Assembly: GCA_017408625.1 (NCBI GenBank)
Contig: JAFQUG010000043.1
Span: 1 to 6,355, forward strand
From: Clostridia bacterium
GTDB taxonomy: Bacteria > Bacillota_A > Clostridia > Oscillospirales > CAG-272
Direction of reading: 5' to 3'
DNA: 6,355 bases
How positions within the stretch are numbered: the stretch's first letter is position 1; each line of letters begins with the position of its first letter. Both the position numbers and the translations under genes were made by a program. Positions 1 to 5,648 of this stretch are shown here, in pieces. The notes beneath the pieces were generated by a model. It searched no databases. It had not been told where the DNA came from and saw only the letters and a program-made list of their open reading frames with translations.

Positions 1-53
1 GGGAGGAAGGGTTTTGCGCAAAGAGATTGGGAAACCAAGTTTTTTTCAATGAT
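1..53 (+). other. Possible 3' tail of an upstream + strand gene (unidentified)
   Basis: The window opens just before two + strand terminators, so a + strand gene probably ends here. All three frames stay open from base 1 and close close together: frame 1 stops at 61-63, frame 2 at 50-52 and frame 3 at 72-74. Frame 2 stops just before the first terminator hairpin, while the other two stop inside it, so frame 2 is slightly favoured on geometry. The remaining peptide (about 16-23 residues) is too short to recognise a family, and I do not assign a product. Confidence 0.3.
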
Positions 54-88
54 AAAGGGCTGAATCTGGTCTGACTCAGCCCTTTTTT
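54..88 (+). terminator. Intrinsic terminator 1 of the upstream unit
   Basis: A 10-bp perfect stem, AAAGGGCTGA (54-63) with TCAGCCCTTT (76-85), has a 12-nt loop, and its right arm runs into TTTTTT (83-88). The T-tract lies on the + strand side, so it ends transcription coming from the left edge. The reverse strand has a poorer T-tract (TTTATC), which argues against a minus-strand role. Confidence 0.8.
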
Positions 89-105
89 CATATTTCACGC
101 TATTT

Positions 106-134
106 CCGCAGCTCCATCGCTGCGGGCTTTTTTT
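106..134 (+). terminator. Intrinsic terminator 2 (tandem back-up)
   Basis: The perfect 7-bp GC-rich stem CCGCAGC (106-112) / GCTGCGG (119-125) has a 6-nt loop and is followed by GC and seven T (128-134). It sits 18 bases after the first terminator. Two terminators in series insulate the following promoter from upstream readthrough. Confidence 0.85.
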
Positions 135-145
135 ATGCACAGCCG

Positions 146-174
146 TTGCTGTTTCATCTGTTCTCTGATATAAT
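146..174 (+). promoter_or_regulatory. Sigma-A promoter of the two-component operon
   Basis: The -35-like TTGCTG (146-151, 3 of 6 matches) is separated by 17 bases from a perfect TATAAT (169-174). A TG at 166-167 makes an extended -10 (TGaTATAAT). The start point should be near 181, giving a leader of about 90 nt before the regulator ATG at 272. The promoter begins 12 bases after the second terminator. The weak -35 is offset by the extended -10. Confidence 0.8.
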
Positions 175-193
175 AAAAGGGCGAAAATGTTTC

Positions 194-240
194 AATTCTT
201 AAGCGATCTTAAGAAATTATACATCTATTTGTTAAGAATT
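194..240 (+). promoter_or_regulatory. Candidate operator: TTAAG repeats in the regulator leader
   Basis: TTAAG occurs at 199-203 and 209-213 (10-bp period), and TTAAGAATT occurs at 232-240, about two helical turns further on. The first half-site also belongs to an inverted repeat, TTCTTAAG (196-203) / CTTAAGAA (208-215). In addition, AATTCTTAA (194-202) is the exact reverse complement of 232-240. OmpR-family regulators typically bind direct repeats spaced by about one turn, and streptococcal CiaR uses TTAAG half-sites of this kind. Lying downstream of the predicted start point, the sites would suit negative autoregulation. The same bases could instead form alternative leader RNA hairpins. Binding is inference. 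Confidence 0.45.
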
Positions 241-271
241 TTGTTGTATGATATATACGGAGGTGAACGTG

Positions 272-952
272 ATGAACATTTTGGTTGTGGATGACGATCG
301 AGAGATCGTGGAGAGTATCAGTATTTTTCTTTCGGGTGAGGGCTACAAGCCACTCAAGGCTTATGACGGCCTCGAGGCACTTGAAATTCTTTCGGAAAAC
401 CAAGTACATTTGATGATTTTGGATATTATGATGCCTAAAATGAACGGCATCAAAACGCTGATGACATTGCGCGAATCGAGAAATATCCCCGTGATCCTGC
501 TTTCTGCAAAATCCGAGGATTCGGATAAGATCTTCGGGCTGACTGCGGGCGCGGACGACTACGTGACAAAGCCGTTCAACCCGTCCGAGCTGATGGCGAG
601 GGTGAAATCGCAGCTGCGCAGATACACTACGCTTGGCTCTATCGGAAAGCAGAATGGAGAGATCGTGATCAACGGTCTTTGCGTGGATACCGAGAGCAAA
701 ACGGTCAAGGTGGACGGGGAGCTTGTCAGACTGACGCCCGTGGAATACAAGATTTTGGAATTGTTGGTCAGAAACCGTGGGCGGGTCTTTTCGGCAAACG
801 ATATTTACACAAATGTGTGGAACGAGCAGGCCATTGTGGGAGACGGCACGATTGCGGTGCACGTGCGCCATATCCGAGAAAAAATTGAGATCAATCCGCG
901 TGAGCCCAAATATCTCAAAATCGTTTGGGGCGTTGGCTACAAGGTGGATTAG
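272..952 (+). CDS. OmpR/PhoB-family response regulator, partner of the downstream kinase
   Basis: This 226-residue DNA-binding response regulator acts in the cytoplasm, where phosphorylation by a sensor kinase changes its binding to promoters. The receiver domain (about 1-116) has the acidic pocket Asp7-Asp8-Asp9, the phospho-acceptor Asp51 in LDIMMPKMNG, the switch Ser78 and Lys100 in TKPF. A winged-helix effector domain (about 128-225) ends in the typical VWGVGYK motif. Length is normal for the OmpR/PhoB family. I chose the ATG at 272 because GGAGG (259-263) lies 8 bases upstream. The in-frame ATG at 248 lacks a ribosome site and would add eight residues before the conserved MNILVVDDD start. 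The kinase gene follows after 11 bases in the same operon. The C-terminal half resembles VanR-type regulators, but the target genes cannot be told from the sequence, so no symbol is given. Confidence 0.95.
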   Translation: MNILVVDDDREIVESISIFLSGEGYKPLKAYDGLEALEILSENQVHLMILDIMMPKMNGIKTLMTLRESRNIPVILLSAKSEDSDKIFGLTAGADDYVTKPFNPSELMARVKSQLRRYTTLGSIGKQNGEIVINGLCVDTESKTVKVDGELVRLTPVEYKILELLVRNRGRVFSANDIYTNVWNEQAIVGDGTIAVHVRHIREKIEINPREPKYLKIVWGVGYKVD

Positions 953-956
953 GAGG
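951..956 (+). promoter_or_regulatory. Kinase ribosome binding site overlapping the regulator stop
   Basis: AGGAGG (951-956) is a full Shine-Dalgarno match, 7 bases from the ATG at 964. Its first two bases are part of the regulator's TAG stop (950-952), so termination of the first gene and initiation of the second are physically linked. This points to translational coupling. It also settles the kinase start at 964 rather than the in-frame upstream ATG at 925, which lies inside the regulator gene. Confidence 0.85.
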
Positions 957-963
957 GCGGACA

Positions 964-3042
964 ATGAAAAGAATGATTTATTCGGGATTTTTGAAATTTG
1001 TGGCGGTTGTGCTGCTGATCGCGTGTGTGGTTCTTAGTGTGCTGACCGCGCTGGACGGTGCTCTGCGATTTTTCGAGGAGAAGGTTGAGCTCTATTCCTT
1101 TGAGAGTGATTTTTCAAGCTCCTGGTATCTTGCATCCCTGCTCAATGCGCCCGAAAATGCCGTGTATGATGCTTATTACGTGACCTATCGCGAGGATATT
1201 GATGAGGAGACCACAACCGATCTTCCCGCAACGGACCAAGCAGAGCTTGGCGTGGACGAACAGATCAAGCGACGATTGGAATCGCTCTATTGCGCAGATC
1301 AGATTGATTATTTTGTCAAGTGGAACGACAAGGTCTTTACCAACTGCGGTGCCGTCGATGCAGATTCGCTGATGCAAAGGGAGTATTATTCTTATATCGA
1401 ACGAGGTACCGACGGCTATTTTTCGCGTATGACGGTCAACATACGGGCGGGCAGAGCGTTGATTGAGGGGATCAATGAATATGATCGTACAAGCACCTTG
1501 ATCATCTGCTGCAGCGTCAAGGAGGATGTGGCAACAGAGCTTCGCACAGTCTGGGAAAGACAGGAGCGTATGGTCTTGGATACGGTTGAGATGACCTTGG
1601 CGTTTGCCTTGGGAGCACTGCTATTGCTGATCTACTTGCTTTGCGTTTGCGGAAAGAATTACAAGGGCGAATATCAGAACATGTGGCTTGACAGCATCCC
1701 TTTGGAATTTCAGCTGGCTTTTGCCGGGGGAACGGGGATTGGTGCTACGTTATTGCTTGTCTATTTACTGGATGAGAACGCGTCGGGGTATTTTTCAACC
1801 AAGCTCCTTTCTCACGTGATCGCGATTGTATGCGTGTTGGTCACGCTGATTTTCCTTACGGTATTGCTCAGCATGGTCAGAAATATCAAGACCAAAAAAT
1901 TCATCAAATCCAGCCTTGTTTTGCAGGTGTTGAGATGGGCTTGGCGGGCTCTGGTTGCCATAGTCAAGTGGACGTACAGAGCGGCCAAGACCTTGCTTTC
2001 GGCAACGCTTGGGTTGCTGTGCAAAAAATCGGGCGTGCTTACGGTGATCGTACTGTTCCTTTACACCGCGGTGATCGGCTTTTTGGGAGTCGGTACGGTA
2101 ATCACGCGGCACTTGGTGATTGAGGCCGTACTGTTGTATTTGTTGGCGTATGTGCTTGTGGGTGTGGTGCTGTTTTTGGTGATATGTGGATTTGTGGCGT
2201 TTCGGTCGGGTGAGCTTGACCGAATCAAAAAAGGCGCGCGCGAGGTGCGTGGCGGAAACGTGTCGTATAAGATTCCTCGGCTGTGGTGGCCGGACATGAA
2301 AGAATTGGCGACCAACGTCAACGAGATGGCCCAGGGGCTGGAGCAATCGGTTTCTGCGCAGGTCAAGGCGGAGAGAATGAAGAGCGAGCTGATCACCAAC
2401 GTCTCGCACGATCTCAAAACTCCCATCACCTCCATCATCAGCTACACCGAGCTGCTTGCCGGCATGGAGGAGCTGCCCGAGCAGGCCAAGGATTATGTGG
2501 CCATCATTGCCAAAAAGAGTGACAGACTCAAGCAGCTGACGCAGGATCTGTTTGATATCTCCAAGGTGCAGAGCGGAAATGAAGAGATTGTCATGGAGAA
2601 GCTTGACGTGTCGTTGTTGATCAATCAGTCGCTTGGAGAGCATGATAACGAAATTCAGAGTGCGGGCCTGCCGTTCTGTGTGGACGTGGCGAAAGAGCTG
2701 TATATCAGTGCTGACGGGCGAAAGATGTCGCGTGTGATCGGCAATCTGATCGATAACGTATTGAAATACTCCATGAACAATACCAGAGTGTTTATTACTG
2801 CTACCGAAAAGGATGACAATATCATCGTGGAATTCAAGAATATTTCGGCATATCCGTTGGATTTTGATACCGAGGAGATCACGCAGCGGTTTGTACGCGG
2901 CGACGAATCCAGAACCAAAGAGGGAAATGGACTGGGACTTGCCATTGCCAAAAGCTATACCGAGGCTTGCGGCGGTGATTTTGAGATTGTCGTGGATGGA
3001 GATCTGTTCAAGGCAATTCTGATATTCAAAAAGCATCAATAA
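964..3042 (+). CDS. Six-transmembrane sensor histidine kinase
   Basis: This 692-residue membrane kinase should autophosphorylate on histidine and pass the phosphate to the regulator encoded just upstream. Visible in order are TM1 (about 9-30), an extracellular sensor region (about 31-209) with Cys110 and Cys128, TM2 (210-230), TM3 (251-269), TM4 (284-305), a basic amphipathic cytoplasmic stretch (306-357), TM5 (358-380), TM6 (388-413) and a HAMP-like linker (about 414-468). The HisKA helix follows, with His482 in NVSHDLKTPITSI, then the HATPase domain (about 585-690). The ATPase N box is NLIDNVLKYS (594-603), the F box RFVRGD (642-647) and the G2 box GNGLGLAIAKS (654-664). The usual G1 box DxGxG is absent, and KNIS with Asn626 stands in its place. 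I recall this variant from a group of clostridial kinases, so it need not mean loss of activity. The ligand is unknown. The extra four-helix membrane part could sense within the bilayer or pair with a transporter. Confidence 0.93.
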   Translation: MKRMIYSGFLKFVAVVLLIACVVLSVLTALDGALRFFEEKVELYSFESDFSSSWYLASLLNAPENAVYDAYYVTYREDIDEETTTDLPATDQAELGVDEQIKRRLESLYCADQIDYFVKWNDKVFTNCGAVDADSLMQREYYSYIERGTDGYFSRMTVNIRAGRALIEGINEYDRTSTLIICCSVKEDVATELRTVWERQERMVLDTVEMTLAFALGALLLLIYLLCVCGKNYKGEYQNMWLDSIPLEFQLAFAGGTGIGATLLLVYLLDENASGYFSTKLLSHVIAIVCVLVTLIFLTVLLSMVRNIKTKKFIKSSLVLQVLRWAWRALVAIVKWTYRAAKTLLSATLGLLCKKSGVLTVIVLFLYTAVIGFLGVGTVITRHLVIEAVLLYLLAYVLVGVVLFLVICGFVAFRSGELDRIKKGAREVRGGNVSYKIPRLWWPDMKELATNVNEMAQGLEQSVSAQVKAERMKSELITNVSHDLKTPITSIISYTELLAGMEELPEQAKDYVAIIAKKSDRLKQLTQDLFDISKVQSGNEEIVMEKLDVSLLINQSLGEHDNEIQSAGLPFCVDVAKELYISADGRKMSRVIGNLIDNVLKYSMNNTRVFITATEKDDNIIVEFKNISAYPLDFDTEEITQRFVRGDESRTKEGNGLGLAIAKSYTEACGGDFEIVVDGDLFKAILIFKKHQ

Positions 3043-3149
3043 CAAGGCCTGTCGCAATGGGTGATGTCCTTATCGGAGAAAAATAGTAGGGGTATGGCAT
3101 AGTCCTGTGCATTTGTTAAACAAATGCGAAACTTGCACGATACGATAAA
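3043..3149. other. Intergenic stretch after the kinase gene
   Basis: No coding sequence or convincing promoter is visible here. The only structure is a short palindrome, GCATTTG (3109-3115) with CAAATGC (3121-3127) and a TTAAA loop. It has no following T-tract, so it is not a terminator. Its role is unknown. Confidence 0.4.
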
Positions 3150-3197
3150 AAAAGAGAGAGTAATGCGGAAGTGAAAATCCGTAATACTCTCTCTTTT
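3150..3197 (+). terminator. Long bidirectional terminator-like hairpin closing the kinase operon
   Basis: A 13-bp perfect outer stem pairs AAAAGAGAGAGTA (3150-3162) with TACTCTCTCTTTT (3185-3197). After one A/A mismatch it continues as a 6-bp inner stem (3164-3169 with 3178-3183, one G-U) with an 8-nt loop. On the + strand the arm ends in TTTT, with TTTTT following at 3202-3206. On the minus strand the A-run at 3147-3153 reads as T7, so it can also stop transcription from the right. It lies 107 bases after the kinase stop and 12 bases before the repeat array, so it may also form the array's left boundary. Confidence 0.7.
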
Positions 3198-3209
3198 CTG
3201 CTTTTTATA

Positions 3210-3414
3210 AGTGATATTCTTTGCTGACGCAAGGAGTGATATTGTCGCACAGCGACAGTGATATTGAAGCCTTGCGGCTTCAGTGATATTCTATTCGCCC
3301 ATAAACTCGCGTAGCGAATATCACCTGGACGAAGTCCAAATATCACTGCGTAGCAATATCACTCGCCAGAGGCGAATAGAACTGGCGTGATACTCCGCTT
3401 GGAGTATCACGCCA
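3210..3414. repeat. AGTGATATT hairpin array (uncharacterised structured repeat)
   Basis: GTGATATT occurs forward at 3211-3218, 3236-3243, 3258-3265 and 3283-3290. It occurs inverted (AATATCAC) at 3317-3324, 3339-3346 and 3355-3362. Variant copies, GTGATACT (3387-3394) and AGTATCAC (3403-3410), sit in a final hairpin. Six of the seven exact copies are preceded by A on their own strand, making a 9-base unit. Between units lie different stem-loops: 3218-3235 (7 bp with one G-U, loop TGAC), 3243-3257 (6 bp, loop ACA), 3265-3282 (7 bp, loop TTGC), 3307-3317 (4 bp, loop GTA), 3326-3338 (5 bp, loop GAA), 3347-3355 (3 bp, loop GTA) and 3363-3375 (5 bp, loop AGA). The last hairpin, 3383-3414, has a perfect 14-bp stem and loop GCTT. 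Stem sequences differ while pairing is kept, which suggests that structure matters. The array holds no supported gene. It resembles REP/BIME-type palindromic clusters in layout, but I do not recognise the family. Confidence 0.85.
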
Positions 3415-3539
3415 ATGCCGCGGGCTTTTTCCTGATTGGGTATTTATTTTTTTGGGGGAGTACCGAATGCATCGGTTCGGAATAATTTCGCCACCTCGGC
3501 AGAAAAAACAATGCGGCAAAAAAACTTTCCCCCACCTTA
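3415..3539. other. Spacer between the repeat array and the GH92 promoter
   Basis: No gene is supported here. The segment has a GC-rich piece ending in TTTTT (3417-3430), a T-rich run followed by GGGGG (3454-3458), a small palindrome ACCGA/TCGGT (3462-3466 and 3472-3476) and A-rich tracts. GCCGCGGGC followed by T5 looks like the right half of a terminator, but no matching left arm is adjacent. The hairpin at 3383-3414 is 11 bases before the T-run, too far for a standard terminator. Confidence 0.4.
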
Positions 3540-3568
3540 TTGACAAGCCGTATTTGTTATGATATATT
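3540..3568 (+). promoter_or_regulatory. Strong sigma-A promoter of the GH92 gene
   Basis: A perfect -35 TTGACA (3540-3545) is separated by 17 bases from TATATT (3563-3568, 5 of 6 matches). A TG at 3560-3561 makes an extended -10. The start point should be near 3575, about 37 bases before the ATG at 3612. No obvious operator palindrome overlaps it, so expression may be high or controlled by an unseen factor. Confidence 0.88.
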
Positions 3569-3611
3569 GAACTTATTATCATGTTTTTTTGCAGAATACA
3601 GGGGGTATCAT

Positions 3612-5570
3612 ATGGGCTATCTGTCACACGTTAACGTAAAAATGGGAACCAAATCGATCCGTCGACGCTCTTACGGCAACACGCTGCCCCTGACGCAGCT
3701 GCCCTTCTCGATGGCGTCCTTTTGCATTCAGACCGACGGTGGCTCGCCCTGGTTTTATCATCCCGAGCACGAATATGCCGAGGGCGTGCGACTTTCGCAC
3801 CAGTATAGCCCCTGGCTGTGGGATTTTGGCACGGTGCTCATGATGCCGCAAAACGACGTGGTGGCAAACAGCGGCTCTGCCGCCTGGTCGGGCAGACGCC
3901 TGCAGGACACGGTGGAGAGCCCCGACTATCTTGCGCTGACCTTTTTGCGCTCGAATTGCCGCTTTGAGCTGACGCCCACAGAGCGTTGTGCCGCCATCAG
4001 ACTGACCTTTGGCGATGAGCGCGCGTCGTTTTTGTCCTTTTTGCCTGTCATGGGCAACTATACCTATCGTTATGAAGTCGAAAGCGCGACCCTGTTTGGC
4101 ATGACCGACGGTGTGCATCCCGGGCTTGCCAAGGATTTCAAAGCGTATTTTGCCGTGCGCTTTGACCCCGCACAAATCGATGCAGAGCACATTTATTCCG
4201 TGGGCGAGGGTGAGCAGGCCTGCATCCATATCGCGCTGTGTGGCCAAAATTTAGAGGCACGGATGGGCATTTCCTATCTGAGCGAGCAAATGGCGCTGCA
4301 GGCGATTGAGCGCGAATGCGCAGAGAAATCCTTTGAGCAGATCCGCGCCGAGGCCGCGGCAAGCTGGGAGGAAAAACTCTCGCGCATCGAGATCGAGAGT
4401 GACGACGAGGTGCAGCTGCGCACCTTTTATTCCTGCATGTATCGCCTGTTTTTGTTCCCACGTAAGGCTTATGAGCTGGATGCGGACGGAAAGGCCGTGC
4501 ATTACAGCCCTGCGGACGGTCTTATGCACGACGGTGTGCGCTATACAGACAACTGCTTCTGGGATACTGCGAGGACCGTATATCCGCTGTTTTCGCTGAT
4601 CGCACGAGCCGAGTTTGCCGAGATGCTGGAGGGCTTTGTCAACGATTACCGCGAGGTTGGCTGGCTGCCGCGGTGCCTTTGCATGGGCGATGTGGGGTGT
4701 ATGCCCAGCACTCTGATCGACGGCGTGATTGCCGAAGCCGCGGTACAGGGGATCGGCAGCCGCGAGGTGCTGGAAAGCGCGCTTGAGGGTATGCTGCATC
4801 ACGCCAATCACAACGCCCCCGAGGCGCGCTATGGCCGCGAGGGTGTGGAGGCTTATGTCAAATACGGCTACGTGCCGCGCGAGGATCACCGCGAATCGGT
4901 CAATCTGACGTTGGATTTCGCTTACGGTGATTGGTGCATCGCGCAGGTGGCCAAGGCGCTTGGCCGCGACGAGCTTGTGGACGAGTATCTGCGCCGTGCA
5001 GAGAATTACAAGCATCTGTTCGACCCCGAGAGCGGCTTTATGCGCGGCCGTGACAAAGAGGGAAACATGGCAGACGGCTTTGACCCCTATATCTGGGGCG
5101 GGGAATATACCGAGGGCTCGGCTTGGCAGTCCACCTTTGCCGTGCCGCACGACGTAATGGGCTTGGCCGCGCTTTACGGCGGGCGTGAGGCAATGACCCG
5201 AAAGCTTGACCAACTCTTTGAAGCCCCGCCGCGCTACCGCGTGCATGGATACGGCTTTGAGATTCACGAAATGACCGAAATGGCACTCAAGGATTGGGGG
5301 CAGATGGCCATTTCCAATCAGCCCTCGTTCCACCTTCCTTACCTGTATGCAGCGCTTGGCGCGCAGGAAAAGACCGATTATTACGTAGAGAAGCTGGTGC
5401 GCGAGGCGTTTTCTCCCGAGACTGACGGCTATCCCGGTGACGAGGACACGGGCACGACCTCTGCTTGGTATATCCTTGCTACGCTTGGGCTTTACCGCTT
5501 GTGCCCGGGCAAGGACGAGTGGATCAGATCGCGCCAGCTGGTGAGATCCTACCGTCTGCGTACGTCGTAA
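3612..5570 (+). CDS. GH92-family glycoside hydrolase, predicted mannosyl-phosphate type, cytoplasmic
   Basis: This 652-residue member of glycoside hydrolase family 92 belongs to the calcium-dependent inverting exo-alpha-mannosidases. There is no signal peptide, so it should act in the cytoplasm on imported mannosides. The N-terminal beta-sandwich starts at once (VNVKMGT, about 8-14) and runs to about 215. The (alpha/alpha)6 domain shows FWDTARTVYPL (316-326), WLPRC (351-355), DPYIWGGEYTEGSAWQ (491-506), HEMTEM (552-557), SNQPSFH (568-574) and YPGDEDTGTTSAWY (607-620). Asp610 and Asp612 match the family's general-base aspartates (Asp642 and Asp644 in BT3990). The position of the general acid Glu in the NEPSHH motif is Gln570. 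This substitution is known from the GH92 enzyme of Cellulosimicrobium that removes mannose-1-phosphate caps, so a mannosyl-phosphodiester substrate is more likely than plain alpha-mannoside. The C-terminus ends soon after CPGKDEW, earlier than usual. The start at 3612 has AGGGGG 6 bases upstream, and further 5' the frame overlaps the promoter. Membership is firm; the substrate is inferred. Confidence 0.93.
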   Translation: MGYLSHVNVKMGTKSIRRRSYGNTLPLTQLPFSMASFCIQTDGGSPWFYHPEHEYAEGVRLSHQYSPWLWDFGTVLMMPQNDVVANSGSAAWSGRRLQDTVESPDYLALTFLRSNCRFELTPTERCAAIRLTFGDERASFLSFLPVMGNYTYRYEVESATLFGMTDGVHPGLAKDFKAYFAVRFDPAQIDAEHIYSVGEGEQACIHIALCGQNLEARMGISYLSEQMALQAIERECAEKSFEQIRAEAAASWEEKLSRIEIESDDEVQLRTFYSCMYRLFLFPRKAYELDADGKAVHYSPADGLMHDGVRYTDNCFWDTARTVYPLFSLIARAEFAEMLEGFVNDYREVGWLPRCLCMGDVGCMPSTLIDGVIAEAAVQGIGSREVLESALEGMLHHANHNAPEARYGREGVEAYVKYGYVPREDHRESVNLTLDFAYGDWCIAQVAKALGRDELVDEYLRRAENYKHLFDPESGFMRGRDKEGNMADGFDPYIWGGEYTEGSAWQSTFAVPHDVMGLAALYGGREAMTRKLDQLFEAPPRYRVHGYGFEIHEMTEMALKDWGQMAISNQPSFHLPYLYAALGAQEKTDYYVEKLVREAFSPETDGYPGDEDTGTTSAWYILATLGLYRLCPGKDEWIRSRQLVRSYRLRTS

Positions 5571-5588
5571 AAAAATTTGTTTTTTTGC

Positions 5589-5617
5589 AAATTATTTTGC
5601 ATTTTATTTGTTATACA
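5589..5617 (+). promoter_or_regulatory. Probable promoter of the lipoprotein gene
   Basis: TATACA (5612-5617), with TG at 5609-5610, forms an extended -10 (TGtTATACA) in an AT-rich gap. No good -35 lies 17 bases upstream (AAATTA at 5589-5594), and TTGCAA at 5585-5590 would give a 21-base spacer. The start point would be near 5624, about 25 bases before the ATG. This is weaker than the GH92 promoter and partly inferred from the extended -10 alone. Confidence 0.45.
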
Positions 5618-5648
5618 TAAGTAGAAGAACTATCAACAGGAGTCATAT

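Noticed and set aside
247..252. TATGAT as the -10 box of the two-component operon
   Set aside because: It lacks a -35 at proper spacing and would place the start point on the ribosome site itself. The promoter at 146-174 fits far better.
248..271. Upstream in-frame ATG as the response regulator start
   Set aside because: It has no ribosome site before it, and the strong GGAGG at 259-263 lies downstream of it, correctly spaced for the ATG at 272.
181..271. Riboswitch in the regulator leader
   Set aside because: The leader is only about 90 nt and AT-rich, with simple inverted repeats and no known aptamer core. The repeats are better explained as protein-binding half-sites.
925..963. Upstream in-frame ATG as the kinase start
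   Set aside because: It lies inside the regulator's coding end without a ribosome site and adds a Gly-rich stretch before the natural membrane-protein start at 964, which has AGGAGG 7 bases upstream.
1795..3057. 420-codon open frame on the minus strand opposite the kinase gene
   Set aside because: It lies antisense to a firmly identified kinase, and its translation is rich in His, Arg and Gln with no recognisable domain. It is a shadow of the coding strand's codon bias.
3210..3414. CRISPR array
   Set aside because: The repeat is only 8-9 bases and occurs in both orientations. The spacers are 8-26 bases and nearly all self-complementary, unlike CRISPR repeats of 23 bases or more with unique unstructured spacers. 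No cas gene is present in the window.
3343..3627. 94-codon minus-strand open frame across the array and GH92 leader
   Set aside because: It runs through the structured repeats, the promoter and the ribosome site of a real gene, and its product shows no recognisable domain.
4251..5333. 360-codon open frame on the minus strand opposite the GH92 gene
   Set aside because: The + strand carries clear GH92 motifs through the whole stretch, and the minus-strand translation has no recognisable family. It is a codon-bias shadow.
5574..5598. Terminator for the GH92 gene (AATTTG / CAAATT followed by TTTT)
   Set aside because: The stem is only 6 bp, nearly all A-T, with an 8-nt loop, and is not stable enough to call. 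No better terminator is visible in the 78-base gap, so some readthrough into the lipoprotein gene is possible.
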